DNA of 64,000 bases from Caballeronia turbans (GTDB taxonomy: Bacteria > Pseudomonadota > Gammaproteobacteria > Burkholderiales > Burkholderiaceae), in NCBI GenBank assembly GCA_001544655.2, contig FCOD02000016.1, forward strand, positions 1 to 64,000. Direction: 5' to 3'. The notes below the pieces were generated by a model. That model was given only the letters and a program-made list of their open reading frames with translations, did no database searches and was not told the origin of the DNA. The translations under genes were made by a program, and so were the position numbers. This document shows positions 1 through 8,132 of this stretch, piece after piece. Positions within the stretch are counted from its first letter, which is position 1. Every line of letters begins with the position of its first letter.

Positions 1-200
1 ATTTACTCCATCCAAAGATGGAAAAACCTTCCTCTGATACTTCGTGTGAGACTCTTGATACTTTCGCTATATCCAGCCCCGAAGAACCAGACCGCACTCA
101 ACATCAAGCGCCCACACTTATCGGCTGTTAGTTTTTAAAGAGCACATCGCAAGACCCCTACCTCACCTTCTGTCTTGCGTCGCTGCATCAGCAGCATAGA
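1..200 (-). promoter_or_regulatory. rRNA operon leader (upstream of a 16S gene outside the window)
   Basis: Read on the minus strand, this is the transcribed leader of a ribosomal RNA operon. It has a boxA antitermination element (TGCTCTTTAAAAA, 132-144) followed about 16 nt later by a boxC-like element (GTGTGGGCGC, about 107-116), the same order and spacing as in E. coli rrn leaders. The 16S gene itself would start to the left of base 1, so no rRNA is annotated. It is known that boxA loads the Nus antitermination complex; that it does so here is inferred from sequence similarity. Confidence 0.75.
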
Positions 201-206
201 AACGAG

Positions 207-235
207 ATTATGAACAACATTTCGGTTCGTGTCAA
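207..235 (-). promoter_or_regulatory. strong sigma-70 rRNA promoter
   Basis: Minus strand: a perfect -35 TTGACA (230-235), a 17-bp spacer and a -10 CATAAT (207-212). Transcription should start near 200 and run left through the boxA/boxC leader. A perfect 10-bp inverted repeat (TTCCTTCGCG, 328-337 and 348-357) lies about 100 bp upstream. The rest of 236-528 shows no gene. Confidence 0.75.
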
Positions 236-528
236 CAAGAATTCGACGCTTTCCGTTCTTGCCAACCGCGCTCAGAGCCTTCTACCGCTTACTCCGAGCA
301 CACCACCGATACCGCCTCTACTCTCGCTTCCTTCGCGTTCATCGAATCGCGAAGGAACGGAATTCTAGTGAGTGAACCTCAGCTTCGCAAGAGGAATGCG
401 AAAAAATAGTTCGACCGCTCCGAATGCCTCGCCGCGCGTGAATCGACCTACTGCAACGTCGCACGATAAAAGCATCGTCCGAGCGACTACAATTAAAGGT
501 TCACCGCACCAATTACTCTTGTATCCAT

Positions 529-1743
529 ATGCGCTCGCGAATCGCAAAACGTATTCCCCCGGATGCCGACAAGCTCGTCAGCCTCTCCCTCGCGCTCTTC
601 GCGTCCGGTAGCCGTGTCGAGGATCGATTCTGGGAAGCTCGCCTCGACAGCCTCATCGTCAAACTCGTGCGTAACGGCAATCAGACGACGCTCGACGCCG
701 CGCTCGACCATCTGCAGCAAAACCATCCGGACGCCTATGGAGCGCTCGCCGATATGGCCGAGACGCATAGCGAGTCATTCAAGGTCGACATCGACGGCGC
801 ACCCCACGAAGCATTGCTTATTTCCGCGCCGGTGCTCGCGTGGACGCGCTACGCGATTCCGTCGGGGGCGCTGAAAGGCGAAGCCGTCGATGCCCTGCGC
901 ACGCAAATGCAGGCGCATGTCCTCGCAGCAGACGCGCGCGTCGCTGTCGCGCCCTATCTCTATAGCATCGATCAATTACCGCGACACCACGTGGATACCG
1001 CGCGCCTCGCGCAACAGTTGTTGCAGACGGTTTTGAACGGTAGCGTCGCGCGTCTGAACCTGTCCGATCTTCCGGAAACCTCGCCGATTCTCGCCGACCC
1101 GCGATTCCTGCTGGCGCTAGTCGTCGTACCGGCCGGCACGGCGTTCTTCCGCTGGCAAGAGGACGAAAACGGCAGCCGCGTCGAACGCGGTCAATGCCTC
1201 GAGCAGTGGGCCGCTCAAGGCGGACCGAGTTTCGCCGCCATCCTGCCTGGTTGCGAATTCGAGTGCCTGCTTCCCGACGCCTACTACTCGGCCTGCCGCG
1301 ATGCCGACGAGCAGGTTCGTCCGCACACCGTGCGCACCGCCGTCCGGTATCTGTTCGACACACTCGGCACCGCGCCTCAGGATTTACGGGCGGTCATCGC
1401 GGGCTTCGGCGAGCGCCGTATCGACGAATACCGCATTGGTTTCACGCGGCGCGGCAGCAACGATGTGATCTACGGGGTCGTATGGCCACTCTACGGACGC
1501 GAAAACGGAGAGCTGGGGATGGACGAGGACGCGGTCGATCTCGAGGGCGCCAATGGCCCGGTCGAGGAAATTGTCGAGTTGCTGAAGAAAACGGGCGTCT
1601 CGGACGTTCGCCGCCACGCGGGACGCTTCGAGCCGGAGTTTTGCGACGACTGCGGTGTGCCACTCTACGCGGATCCGCTCGGTGAAATCGTTCATGCCGA
1701 GATGCCGGAGGATGCGGAGCCGGCGCAGCCTCATTTCCACTGA
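529..1743 (+). CDS. DUF2863 family protein
   Basis: 404-residue soluble protein that I recognise as DUF2863, a family of unknown function largely confined to Burkholderiales. There is no signal peptide or membrane segment. The acidic C-terminal part carries a CDDC pair followed by GVPLYADP (about residues 371-384) and ends in a short His-containing tail (PHFH), so metal binding is possible but unproven. The ATG at 529 has no clear Shine-Dalgarno; it is chosen because it is the first start in the frame and gives a natural N-terminus. A TACAAT -10-like hexamer sits at 488-493. An intrinsic terminator follows directly. The gene is transcribed away from the rRNA operon to its left. Confidence 0.8.
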   Translation: MRSRIAKRIPPDADKLVSLSLALFASGSRVEDRFWEARLDSLIVKLVRNGNQTTLDAALDHLQQNHPDAYGALADMAETHSESFKVDIDGAPHEALLISAPVLAWTRYAIPSGALKGEAVDALRTQMQAHVLAADARVAVAPYLYSIDQLPRHHVDTARLAQQLLQTVLNGSVARLNLSDLPETSPILADPRFLLALVVVPAGTAFFRWQEDENGSRVERGQCLEQWAAQGGPSFAAILPGCEFECLLPDAYYSACRDADEQVRPHTVRTAVRYLFDTLGTAPQDLRAVIAGFGERRIDEYRIGFTRRGSNDVIYGVVWPLYGRENGELGMDEDAVDLEGANGPVEEIVELLKKTGVSDVRRHAGRFEPEFCDDCGVPLYADPLGEIVHAEMPEDAEPAQPHFH

Positions 1744-1776
1744 AAGCCGGCGAAAGAGCCGTTTTCGGCCAGGACG

Positions 1777-1799
1777 AACCCCGCTCCGTGCGGGGTTTT
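1777..1799 (+). terminator. intrinsic terminator after the DUF2863 gene
   Basis: A 6-bp G+C stem (CCCCGC 1779-1784, GCGGGG 1790-1795) with a 5-nt loop is followed by TTTT. It lies 34 nt after the stop of the DUF2863 gene. Confidence 0.75.
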
Positions 1800-1935
1800 G
1801 TGTATTTAGGCCTATGCCATTCGGATAGGGGGCCAAATCAGCGCAAATTTGTCAATATAGCCACTGACGCCAACGTGTAAGCCGGCGTCGAGTCCCGAAG
1901 CTGAGGGCGACGGGTGTATTGACATGAGGTAAAGC

Positions 1936-2745
1936 ATGATAATCAACATTATTGGTTCCGACGCGGAGCGCCGGGCGGGCCTTAAAACATTGCTGCGCCG
2001 TGTTGCGCGCCATGCGCAATTCACCGAGGCGAAGGATTGGAGGCAAGCCCGTTCCGCCTTGAAACGCTCCGAACCCGACATGACCGTGATCGACTGGGCG
2101 CCCGACCTGCGTACCAGCGACCTACGGATTCTGCTGGACGAAGCGCCCCGCGTGCCCGCGGCGATCATGGTCGATCGCTGCGGTGCCGCGCTGGTCTACG
2201 CGCTAATGAGCGTCGGCGCAATGGGCGTGATCCCGCGCGCGCTCGATCCAATCCTGATCCTGCGCGCGCTGGAGATGGTGCTCGTCGGCGGCCATTACAT
2301 TCCGCCCGACGTAGTCGACCCCGAACTGACGCTCGAGTTCACCGCTCGCCGTGCTCGGGACGTCGCCACACTGCCGCACAGGATCCGCCACCATCCGGCT
2401 CTGTCGCCCCGACAGCAGCAGATCATGCGCTGCGTGCACATGGGCAGCACGAACAAGATGATCGCGAAGACGCTCGGCATCAGCGAAGGCACGGTGAAGA
2501 TCCACCTTGCAAGCATCTTCCAGCAACTAGGCGCGACGAACCGCGCCGCCGCAGTCGCGATCTACAACGGCGTGCAGAACTCGCATCTCGAAATCCTGCG
2601 CAGCGGAAGCGAGAAACCCGTGCGTGCCGTCGCAGGGCAGCCAGGCGTTATCCCGCTACGCCGGCCACGGACGCGCTATCCGTCGCTTCTCGACAATGAC
2701 GCGGCCGCGCTCCCGATGGCCGCCGAGCCTGAATCGACGTTCTAG
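1936..2745 (+). CDS. LuxR-type response regulator with degenerate receiver
   Basis: 269 residues. The N-terminal 115 residues have the layout of a receiver domain, with a candidate phosphoacceptor Asp53 in VIDW. The usual acidic pair is reduced to one Asp (D9), and the conserved Lys of the fifth strand is replaced (VIPRALDP, R101). A LuxR/NarL helix-turn-helix covers about 155-212 (LSPRQQQIM, NKMIAKTLGISEGTVKIH). The roughly 55-residue basic tail is of unknown role. The start is supported by GAGG 10 nt upstream of the ATG. No histidine kinase is adjacent, so this is an orphan. DNA binding follows from the family; control by phosphorylation is doubtful on the residues seen. Confidence 0.8.
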   Translation: MIINIIGSDAERRAGLKTLLRRVARHAQFTEAKDWRQARSALKRSEPDMTVIDWAPDLRTSDLRILLDEAPRVPAAIMVDRCGAALVYALMSVGAMGVIPRALDPILILRALEMVLVGGHYIPPDVVDPELTLEFTARRARDVATLPHRIRHHPALSPRQQQIMRCVHMGSTNKMIAKTLGISEGTVKIHLASIFQQLGATNRAAAVAIYNGVQNSHLEILRSGSEKPVRAVAGQPGVIPLRRPRTRYPSLLDNDAAALPMAAEPESTF

Positions 2746-2804
2746 CAACAATCCAGGCAAACGGGTTCGTCCTTTGCGCACACGTTTTACGCGCAACGAG
2801 TAAT

Positions 2805-3488
2805 ATGCAAGGCATGGGGTTCTTCTACACACCGCTCCCGCTTTGGCTTACCGTCGGCGGCTGGATCGTCGCCACGGGAGTGCTCGCGCTCGCGCTGCTG
2901 CAGCGACCTTTCGCTCGTCTGCAAGACGCCACGCTGCAGAACGTGTGGCTCGGCATCATCGTCGCGGTGTCGGTGCTGTGGGCATGTAATGCATGGTTCG
3001 ATGACGGACCCGTCATCCATCTCTTGGGCGCAACGCTGATGGTCACGTTGTTCGACTGGCGCCTCGCGCTCATCGGAACAGCAGCGACCACGGGCCTCGC
3101 CGCGGTCGTTCTCGATGCGTCGTGGCTCTCGGTGGCGACCACCTATCTTCTCTTCGGGGCACTGCCGGTCGCGGTATCGACCCTGCTGCAGCGTCTGAGC
3201 AACGCCTGGTTGCCGCGCAATCTTTTCACCTTCATCGCCGGGCACGGATTCATCACTTCGGGTGCGGCGGTCGCGGCGGCATGCGGCGCGACCGTACTGC
3301 TCGAGATGGCGCTCGCCAGCGGGCCGTTCGTCGTACCTCCGGCGTTCACGCGAGGCTCGCTGCTGCTCGTTGCAGGAGAAGCGCTCTTCACCGGTCTGCT
3401 CACCATCCTGATTGCTGTTTACAAACCAGCGTGGATCACCACATATGACGTGCGCCGCTATCGCCTCGATCGCGGTCCGCGCGTCTGA
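2805..3488 (+). CDS. multi-pass membrane protein (COG3235 / CbiM-like)
   Basis: 227 residues with about six hydrophobic segments, beginning at WLTVGGWIVATG near the N-terminus and ending near residue 210. It resembles the predicted membrane proteins annotated in Burkholderia as energy-coupling-factor ABC transporter permease (CbiM-like, COG3235). No ATPase or binding subunit is near, so transport of cobalt or nickel cannot be claimed. A second in-frame ATG at 2814 is an alternative start. The gene follows the LuxR regulator on the same strand after 59 bp and may be co-transcribed with it. Confidence 0.65.
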   Translation: MQGMGFFYTPLPLWLTVGGWIVATGVLALALLQRPFARLQDATLQNVWLGIIVAVSVLWACNAWFDDGPVIHLLGATLMVTLFDWRLALIGTAATTGLAAVVLDASWLSVATTYLLFGALPVAVSTLLQRLSNAWLPRNLFTFIAGHGFITSGAAVAAACGATVLLEMALASGPFVVPPAFTRGSLLLVAGEALFTGLLTILIAVYKPAWITTYDVRRYRLDRGPRV

Positions 3489-3635
3489 GTCTCGCGAACC
3501 CTACCTGCCTCGTGCAATGCAGAACCCCGGATATCGGATTCCGGGCGATGGGCGCGCGCACAAAGTACGATAAGATTGAACTCCTTCCCCACACGGCGCA
3601 TCTTACTTGCCCGTGTCTTCTTAGCGCCAGACTTG

Positions 3636-4220
3636 ATGGAACGTAACTACGCACCGCGCCGGCTCCTGCGGCTCGTCGGCCGGTTGGCGGTATGCGCATC
3701 ACTAACATGCGCGGTGTCCGCTTTTGCCGATTCGCTCGACGAGCGCAACGAACTGATTCACCACTTCGTCACCGACTTCAAGGCCAACCCGCTTGTCGCG
3801 GATTGCGCCGCGCATGGCAACTTCATCGCCAGCACGTCTTCGGCATTCGATCACGTCGAATTCCCGCCCAACTCGTTCGATGCCGCGCATTCCGCGATCG
3901 AGCCATGGAACGATTCGTTCGACGAAAAGAAGCAGCGAATCAAAGTGGACAACGTGGTGACCGTCGAAGGTCAGGGCATGCCGAAGAACGGCGAGCGCGA
4001 TCCCACTCCGCTCAAGTTCCGCTGCGGCTACGTCGGCAGCCAGATGCTTGCCTTTGGCTGGAACGATCCGGTGCCCGCGTTGCGCCCGCGCGCCGAGCCG
4101 CACTCGACGCAAAGCGCGAAGGGTAAGCACGGCGCGAAAACAAAGGCGAGCGCGGGCAAGACGAAGAGCACGTCGAAGTCTTCGGGCAAGTCGACGAAGA
4201 AGACGACCAAGAAGCACTAG
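3636..4220 (+). CDS. exported protein with Lys-rich tail, function unknown
   Basis: 194 residues from the ATG at 3636; an in-frame TTG at 3576 would add 20 residues ahead of the signal peptide and is less likely. A basic N-terminus (NYAPRRLLRLVGR) and a hydrophobic stretch ending SAFADS give a Sec signal peptide of about 31 residues. The mature middle part (about 35-140) has two well-separated cysteines (ADCAAHGN, KFRCGY), which could form a disulfide. The last about 45 residues are low-complexity Lys/Ser/Thr, a tail often seen on proteins that touch nucleic acid or anionic envelope polymers. I do not recognise the family securely; it resembles Burkholderia proteins called BspC-domain. Confidence 0.65.
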   Translation: MERNYAPRRLLRLVGRLAVCASLTCAVSAFADSLDERNELIHHFVTDFKANPLVADCAAHGNFIASTSSAFDHVEFPPNSFDAAHSAIEPWNDSFDEKKQRIKVDNVVTVEGQGMPKNGERDPTPLKFRCGYVGSQMLAFGWNDPVPALRPRAEPHSTQSAKGKHGAKTKASAGKTKSTSKSSGKSTKKTTKKH

Positions 4221-4251
4221 CCGATACCTTCACTGCGAAGAAGACACCATC

Positions 4252-4290
4252 AAAAAGGGCGTGGCCGCTTCATGCGGCCACGCCCTTTTT
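4252..4290. terminator. bidirectional intrinsic terminator
   Basis: A perfect stem (GGGCGTGGCCGC with its complement) has an A-run before it and a T-run after it, so it works on both strands. It lies between the convergent ends of the exported-protein gene (stop 4220) and the M14 carboxypeptidase gene (stop 4315). Confidence 0.9.
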
Positions 4291-4314
4291 ACATCAGCGT
4301 CAGATCGCCGGCCG

Positions 4315-5475
4315 TCAGGCGGCAAACGACTGCAGATGCCACAGAATCGCCTGAAGCATCGATGCACCGAGCGCCGCGCTACGCGCGCCGTTCCAGCCGA
4401 CGCTCTCATCCGGCAAGTTCACGTTGTCCTTGAACGGCATTTCCAGCGTGAGCGACAGACATTTGTACTCGTTGCCGATGTACTTCGACGCGAGCTTGAG
4501 CGCATCCGACTGATACTTGCTCGACTCGTAGCCGTACACGTCCTGGAAATCGGGGCTCGCCTGCTTGAAGAATTCGACGAATGCCTTCTGCTCCTCTGCC
4601 TGTTGCGCGGTGAAGCCCGGCAGCATCTCCGATCCAGCGACGAACACATAGGGAATGGCTTCGTCGCCGTGGATATCGAAGAACAGATCGCAGCCCGTCT
4701 CCGCAATGGCCTCGCGCACGGCGAGCACCTCCGGGCTGCGTTCCGCGCTCGGCTCCATCCATTCGCGATTCAGGTTCGCGCCCGCGGCGTTCGTGCGCAG
4801 GTTGCCGAGCACGCTGCCGTCGGGATTCATGTTCGGCACGATATGAAAGATGGCCCGCTCGAAGAGCGCGCGTGCGACCGGATCGCCCGCCCAGTCGCCG
4901 AAGCCCGCGAGACGCTTCACGAGCCCTTCGACGAACCATTCCGCCATCGTCTCGCCCGGATGCTGGCGCGCGATGATCCAGACTTTTTTCTTCGGCTCGG
5001 CGTCACCGAAGTCCGGGATGCCGAGCGAGAGCACCGACATCGGGCGGCCCTGCACGGTGCTGCCGAGCTCGGTCAGCGTTGCGAGCGGCATCTGCTGAAC
5101 CGCGCCGAGAAATTCCGAGTGGCGCTCCTCGCTGTACGGCTCGAAGTACGCGTAGTAGATACGGTCGAAGTCCGGCGTGTGATCGATCTTCATCACCTGG
5201 CCGTCGTACTCCGTCGACACGCGGAACCAGTTCACGCGGTCATAGCTCGCGACGGCTTCATAGTTGCGCCAGCCTTCCGGGAACGCGCACTGCGCCGCAT
5301 TCTCGAAAGTCATCACGAGACGCTCGCCGCGCGCGCCGGATACGCGAAAGTAGAACCATTGCGCGAAATCGGCATGCGAGTCGGGCCGGATGCGCAGCCG
5401 AATGTCCGCGGGATCGTCGGCGTTGAGGACTTCGATCGCACCCGCGTCGAAGTTGCTTGAAATGGAAAGTGTCAT
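4315..5475 (-). CDS. M14 family zinc carboxypeptidase (cytosolic type)
   Basis: 386 residues, no signal peptide. The N-terminal 120 residues match the beta-sandwich that precedes the peptidase domain in cytosolic M14 carboxypeptidases. The zinc ligands are visible: H172 and E175 in RQHPGET and H269 in FFDIHGDE, with the catalytic Glu at E345 in LTLEMPF. The substrate-binding Asn/Arg cluster is at 215-238 (NMNPDG, NLNREW). The family removes C-terminal residues; the substrate here is unknown. The ATG at 5475 is chosen because AAGGAAA lies 5 nt upstream and no family sequence lies before it. The gene starts 32 bp after the yaaA stop, so the two probably form an operon. Confidence 0.85.
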   Translation of the reverse strand: MTLSISSNFDAGAIEVLNADDPADIRLRIRPDSHADFAQWFYFRVSGARGERLVMTFENAAQCAFPEGWRNYEAVASYDRVNWFRVSTEYDGQVMKIDHTPDFDRIYYAYFEPYSEERHSEFLGAVQQMPLATLTELGSTVQGRPMSVLSLGIPDFGDAEPKKKVWIIARQHPGETMAEWFVEGLVKRLAGFGDWAGDPVARALFERAIFHIVPNMNPDGSVLGNLRTNAAGANLNREWMEPSAERSPEVLAVREAIAETGCDLFFDIHGDEAIPYVFVAGSEMLPGFTAQQAEEQKAFVEFFKQASPDFQDVYGYESSKYQSDALKLASKYIGNEYKCLSLTLEMPFKDNVNLPDESVGWNGARSAALGASMLQAILWHLQSFAA

Positions 5476-5507
5476 CTGCGTTTCCTTGCGTGCTTGCCGC
5501 GCGGGCC

Positions 5508-6287
5508 TCATTCCCCGGTGCGGCGACGAAATACGTATGTCGTGTCGTTCGACGCCTTCGGGTCGAACTTGTAGCCTTCGCTGTCGAAGCTTTTCAGCGC
5601 GTCCGGCTCGTCGATGCGGTTCTCGACCGCATAGCGCGCCATCAGACCGCGCGCGCGCTTCGCGTGAAAGCTGATGATCTTGTAGCGGCCGCCCTTCCAG
5701 TCTTCGAAAACGGGCGAGATAACGGGAGCCGTGAGCAGTTTCGGCCTGACCGACCTGAAGTATTCTTCCGACGCGCAATTCACCAGCACGCGCGCGCCGC
5801 GCTGCTTTTTCAGGTGTTCGTTGAGCGCCGCGGTAATGCGATCGCCCCAGAAAGCGTAGAGATCCTTGCCGCGCGCATTGGGGAATTTCGTGCCCATCTC
5901 CAGACGATACGGCTGCAGCAGGTCGAGCGGGCGCAGCAAGCCGTACAGCCCCGACAGCACGCGCACGTGGTTCTGCGCGAAGTCGAGATCGCCCGCCGAG
6001 AGCGTCTTCGCGGCGAAACCTTCGTAGACGTCGCCGTTGAACGCGAGCACCGCCTGCTTCGAATTGCGCGTATCGAAAGTCGTCGACCAGTCTGCGTAGC
6101 GCTGAAAATTCAGCGCCGCGAGCTGATCCGAAATGCCCATCATGCCGCCGATCTGCTGCGGCGAGAGTTCGCGCAGTCCGTCGATCAACTCGGCGGCGTC
6201 ATCGACGAACTGGGGCAGCGTGTGCTTCCTGATATGGGCAGGCGTCTCGTAGTCGAGCGATTTGGCGGGAGAGAGAACGATTATCAT
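5508..6287 (-). CDS. yaaA: peroxide stress protein YaaA (UPF0246)
   Basis: 259 residues, full length for the family. It opens with the hallmark [16 protein letters not shown] and contains NGDVYEGF (about 84-91) and the conserved [23 protein letters not shown] block (about 111-133, quoted in part), then FHAKRARG near residue 208. In E. coli, YaaA lowers free iron and limits DNA damage during peroxide stress and binds DNA. It acts in the cytosol. It is the first gene of a probable two-gene unit with the M14 peptidase and is divergent from the PIN-domain gene. An 8-bp inverted repeat (TCGCCGGC, 6294-6301 and 6307-6314) lies in the divergent gap. Confidence 0.93.
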   Translation of the reverse strand: MIIVLSPAKSLDYETPAHIRKHTLPQFVDDAAELIDGLRELSPQQIGGMMGISDQLAALNFQRYADWSTTFDTRNSKQAVLAFNGDVYEGFAAKTLSAGDLDFAQNHVRVLSGLYGLLRPLDLLQPYRLEMGTKFPNARGKDLYAFWGDRITAALNEHLKKQRGARVLVNCASEEYFRSVRPKLLTAPVISPVFEDWKGGRYKIISFHAKRARGLMARYAVENRIDEPDALKSFDSEGYKFDPKASNDTTYVFRRRTGE

Positions 6288-6343
6288 GGAGGCTCGCCGG
6301 CACCCCGCCGGCGATCATTGGCATAAACCCCAGATTGTATCGA

Positions 6344-6829
6344 ATGGACAATTCCGCCGCGCCGTTGCCATTGTCGCCGCCGATGCGCGTCGTGCTCGAT
6401 TCGAATGTGTGGATCGACATCCTCGTATTCGACGACCCCGCTACGCGTCCCATCCACGCGGCCCTCGAAGCCCGCACGCTCGAAGCGCTGATCGACGCGC
6501 GCTGCCTGCGCGAGCTCACGCGCGTGCTCGACTATCCGCAGTTCGTGCGCATGGAGATCGACAAGGCAGCCGCGCTCGCGACCGTCACGCGACTGTCGAC
6601 GCTCGTCGCCGCGACCATCGAAGAAGGCGAGCGAGCGCTGCCCAAATGCCGCGACCGCGACGACCAGAAATTTCTCGAGCTCGCGCACGCGTCGGGCGCC
6701 GAATGGCTCGTCTCGAAAGATCGCGCGGTGCTGAAGCTCGCACGCCGCATCGCGCGCGACTTCGCCTTTCGCATCGCCGAACCGAAACCCTTCGTGCTCG
6801 AGTTAGAAGCACAGACGGCCATCGGCTGA
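6344..6829 (+). CDS. PIN-domain protein (putative toxin component, TIGR00305-like)
   Basis: 161 residues from the ATG at 6344; a further ATG at 6383 (MRVVLDSN) would give the bare domain. PIN acidic residues are visible: Asp in VVLDSNVWID, Glu in LRELTRVLDYP and the Asp cluster in CRDRDDQKF. The strand motif EWLVSKDRAVL fits the C-terminal part of the fold. The family are Mg-dependent ribonucleases and often toxins. No antitoxin gene is adjacent on either side: yaaA is divergent and the next gene downstream is an aminotransferase. So a toxin role is only a family inference. Confidence 0.78.
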   Translation: MDNSAAPLPLSPPMRVVLDSNVWIDILVFDDPATRPIHAALEARTLEALIDARCLRELTRVLDYPQFVRMEIDKAAALATVTRLSTLVAATIEEGERALPKCRDRDDQKFLELAHASGAEWLVSKDRAVLKLARRIARDFAFRIAEPKPFVLELEAQTAIG

Positions 6830-6875
6830 TGCTGTCTTAAAATAGCCGCGAGCCCTCTTCCACGTCCATATCATC

Positions 6876-8057
6876 ATGAACGCCACGCACGAATTGCCGC
6901 CGACACCGCCCGAGCTTTCTTTCCCGTCGCGTCTGCCCAATGTGGGCACGACCATCTTCACCGTGATGAGCGCGCTCGCGACGCAAAAAGGCGCGGTGAA
7001 TCTCGGTCAGGGTTTCCCCGATTTCGACTGCGATGCGCGCATCGTCGATGCGGTCGCCGGCGCGATGCGCGACGGCCACAATCAATATCCGCCGATGGCG
7101 GGCGCCGCGCCCTTGCGGCAGGCGATCGCGCGCAAGATCGACGCGCTCTACGGCCGCGCCTATGACCCGGACACGGAGATCACCGTGACCGCCGGCGCGA
7201 CGCAGGCGCTGCTCACGGCCATCCTGTGCTGCGTGCATCCGGGCGATGAAGTCATCGTCATCGAGCCGATGTACGACAGCTATGTGCCGTCGATCGAGCT
7301 CGCGGGCGGCAAGCCGGTGTTCGTGTCGCTCGAAGCGCCCGACTACGCGCTGCCCTTCGACAAGATCGCCGCCGCGATCACGCCGAAGACGCGGCTGCTG
7401 ATGATCAACACGCCGCACAACCCGACCGGTCGCGTGTGGCGCGCCGAGGACATGAAAAAGCTCGAGGAGATCGTGCGCGACACCAACGTGCTGATCGTCT
7501 CCGACGAAGTCTACGAGCACATGGTCTACGACGGCGCACCGCACGAAAGCGTGTCGCGCTACCCGGAACTGGCCAAGCGCAGCTTCGTCGTGTCGAGCTT
7601 CGGCAAGACCTTTCACGTGACCGGCTGGAAAGTGGGCTACGTGGCCGCGCCCGCCGCGCTCACCGCCGAATTCCGCAAGGTGCACCAGTTCAACGTGTTC
7701 ACGGTGAACACGCCGATGCAGATCGGCCTCGCGCACTATCTCGAAGATCCGAAGCCGTACCTCGAACTGCCGTCCTTCTATCAGAAGAAGCGCGACTTCT
7801 TCCGCGCGGGACTTGCGAACACGCGCTTCTCGCTTCTGCCTTGCGACGGCACGTACTTCCAGTGCGTCGATTACTCGAAGATCAGCGACTTGCCCGAAGC
7901 CGAGTTTTCGCAATGGCTCACGAGCGAAATCGGCGTGGCCGCGATTCCCGTGTCGGCGTTCTATCACGAGAGCCACGAATCGGGCGTCGTGCGCTTTTGC
8001 TTCGCGAAGAAAGAAGAAACGCTCGCGCTTGCGCTCGAACGTCTCGCCAGACTCTGA
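6876..8057 (+). CDS. PLP-dependent aminotransferase (methionine aminotransferase-like)
   Basis: 393 residues, class I/II aminotransferase of the YbdL/kynurenine aminotransferase group. Visible features are the N-terminal NLGQGFPDFD substrate loop, the NTPHNPTG motif, VSDEVYEHM, and the PLP-binding lysine in SSFGKTFHVTGWK. It is close to proteins annotated as methionine aminotransferase; the actual amino donor cannot be read from sequence. The cytosolic enzyme would make a 2-oxoacid. It precedes the 3-hydroxyacyl-CoA dehydrogenase gene by 75 bp on the same strand, which may be part of the same transcription unit. Confidence 0.87.
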   Translation: MNATHELPPTPPELSFPSRLPNVGTTIFTVMSALATQKGAVNLGQGFPDFDCDARIVDAVAGAMRDGHNQYPPMAGAAPLRQAIARKIDALYGRAYDPDTEITVTAGATQALLTAILCCVHPGDEVIVIEPMYDSYVPSIELAGGKPVFVSLEAPDYALPFDKIAAAITPKTRLLMINTPHNPTGRVWRAEDMKKLEEIVRDTNVLIVSDEVYEHMVYDGAPHESVSRYPELAKRSFVVSSFGKTFHVTGWKVGYVAAPAALTAEFRKVHQFNVFTVNTPMQIGLAHYLEDPKPYLELPSFYQKKRDFFRAGLANTRFSLLPCDGTYFQCVDYSKISDLPEAEFSQWLTSEIGVAAIPVSAFYHESHESGVVRFCFAKKEETLALALERLARL

Positions 8058-8132
8058 GCGACGGCGCCCCTGCCGAGCCGCATCGAACCCGACGCCACGC
8101 GCGTTCCCATCCCCGAGGAGCAGAACCGCATC

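Noticed and set aside
4048-5460. Long plus-strand open frame (470 codons) opposite the M14 carboxypeptidase gene
   Set aside because: Arg-rich antisense shadow of a well-supported gene; no family features. The same applies to the long antisense frames opposite leuA, pnp, nuoG, nuoL, nuoM and the acyl-CoA dehydrogenase genes.
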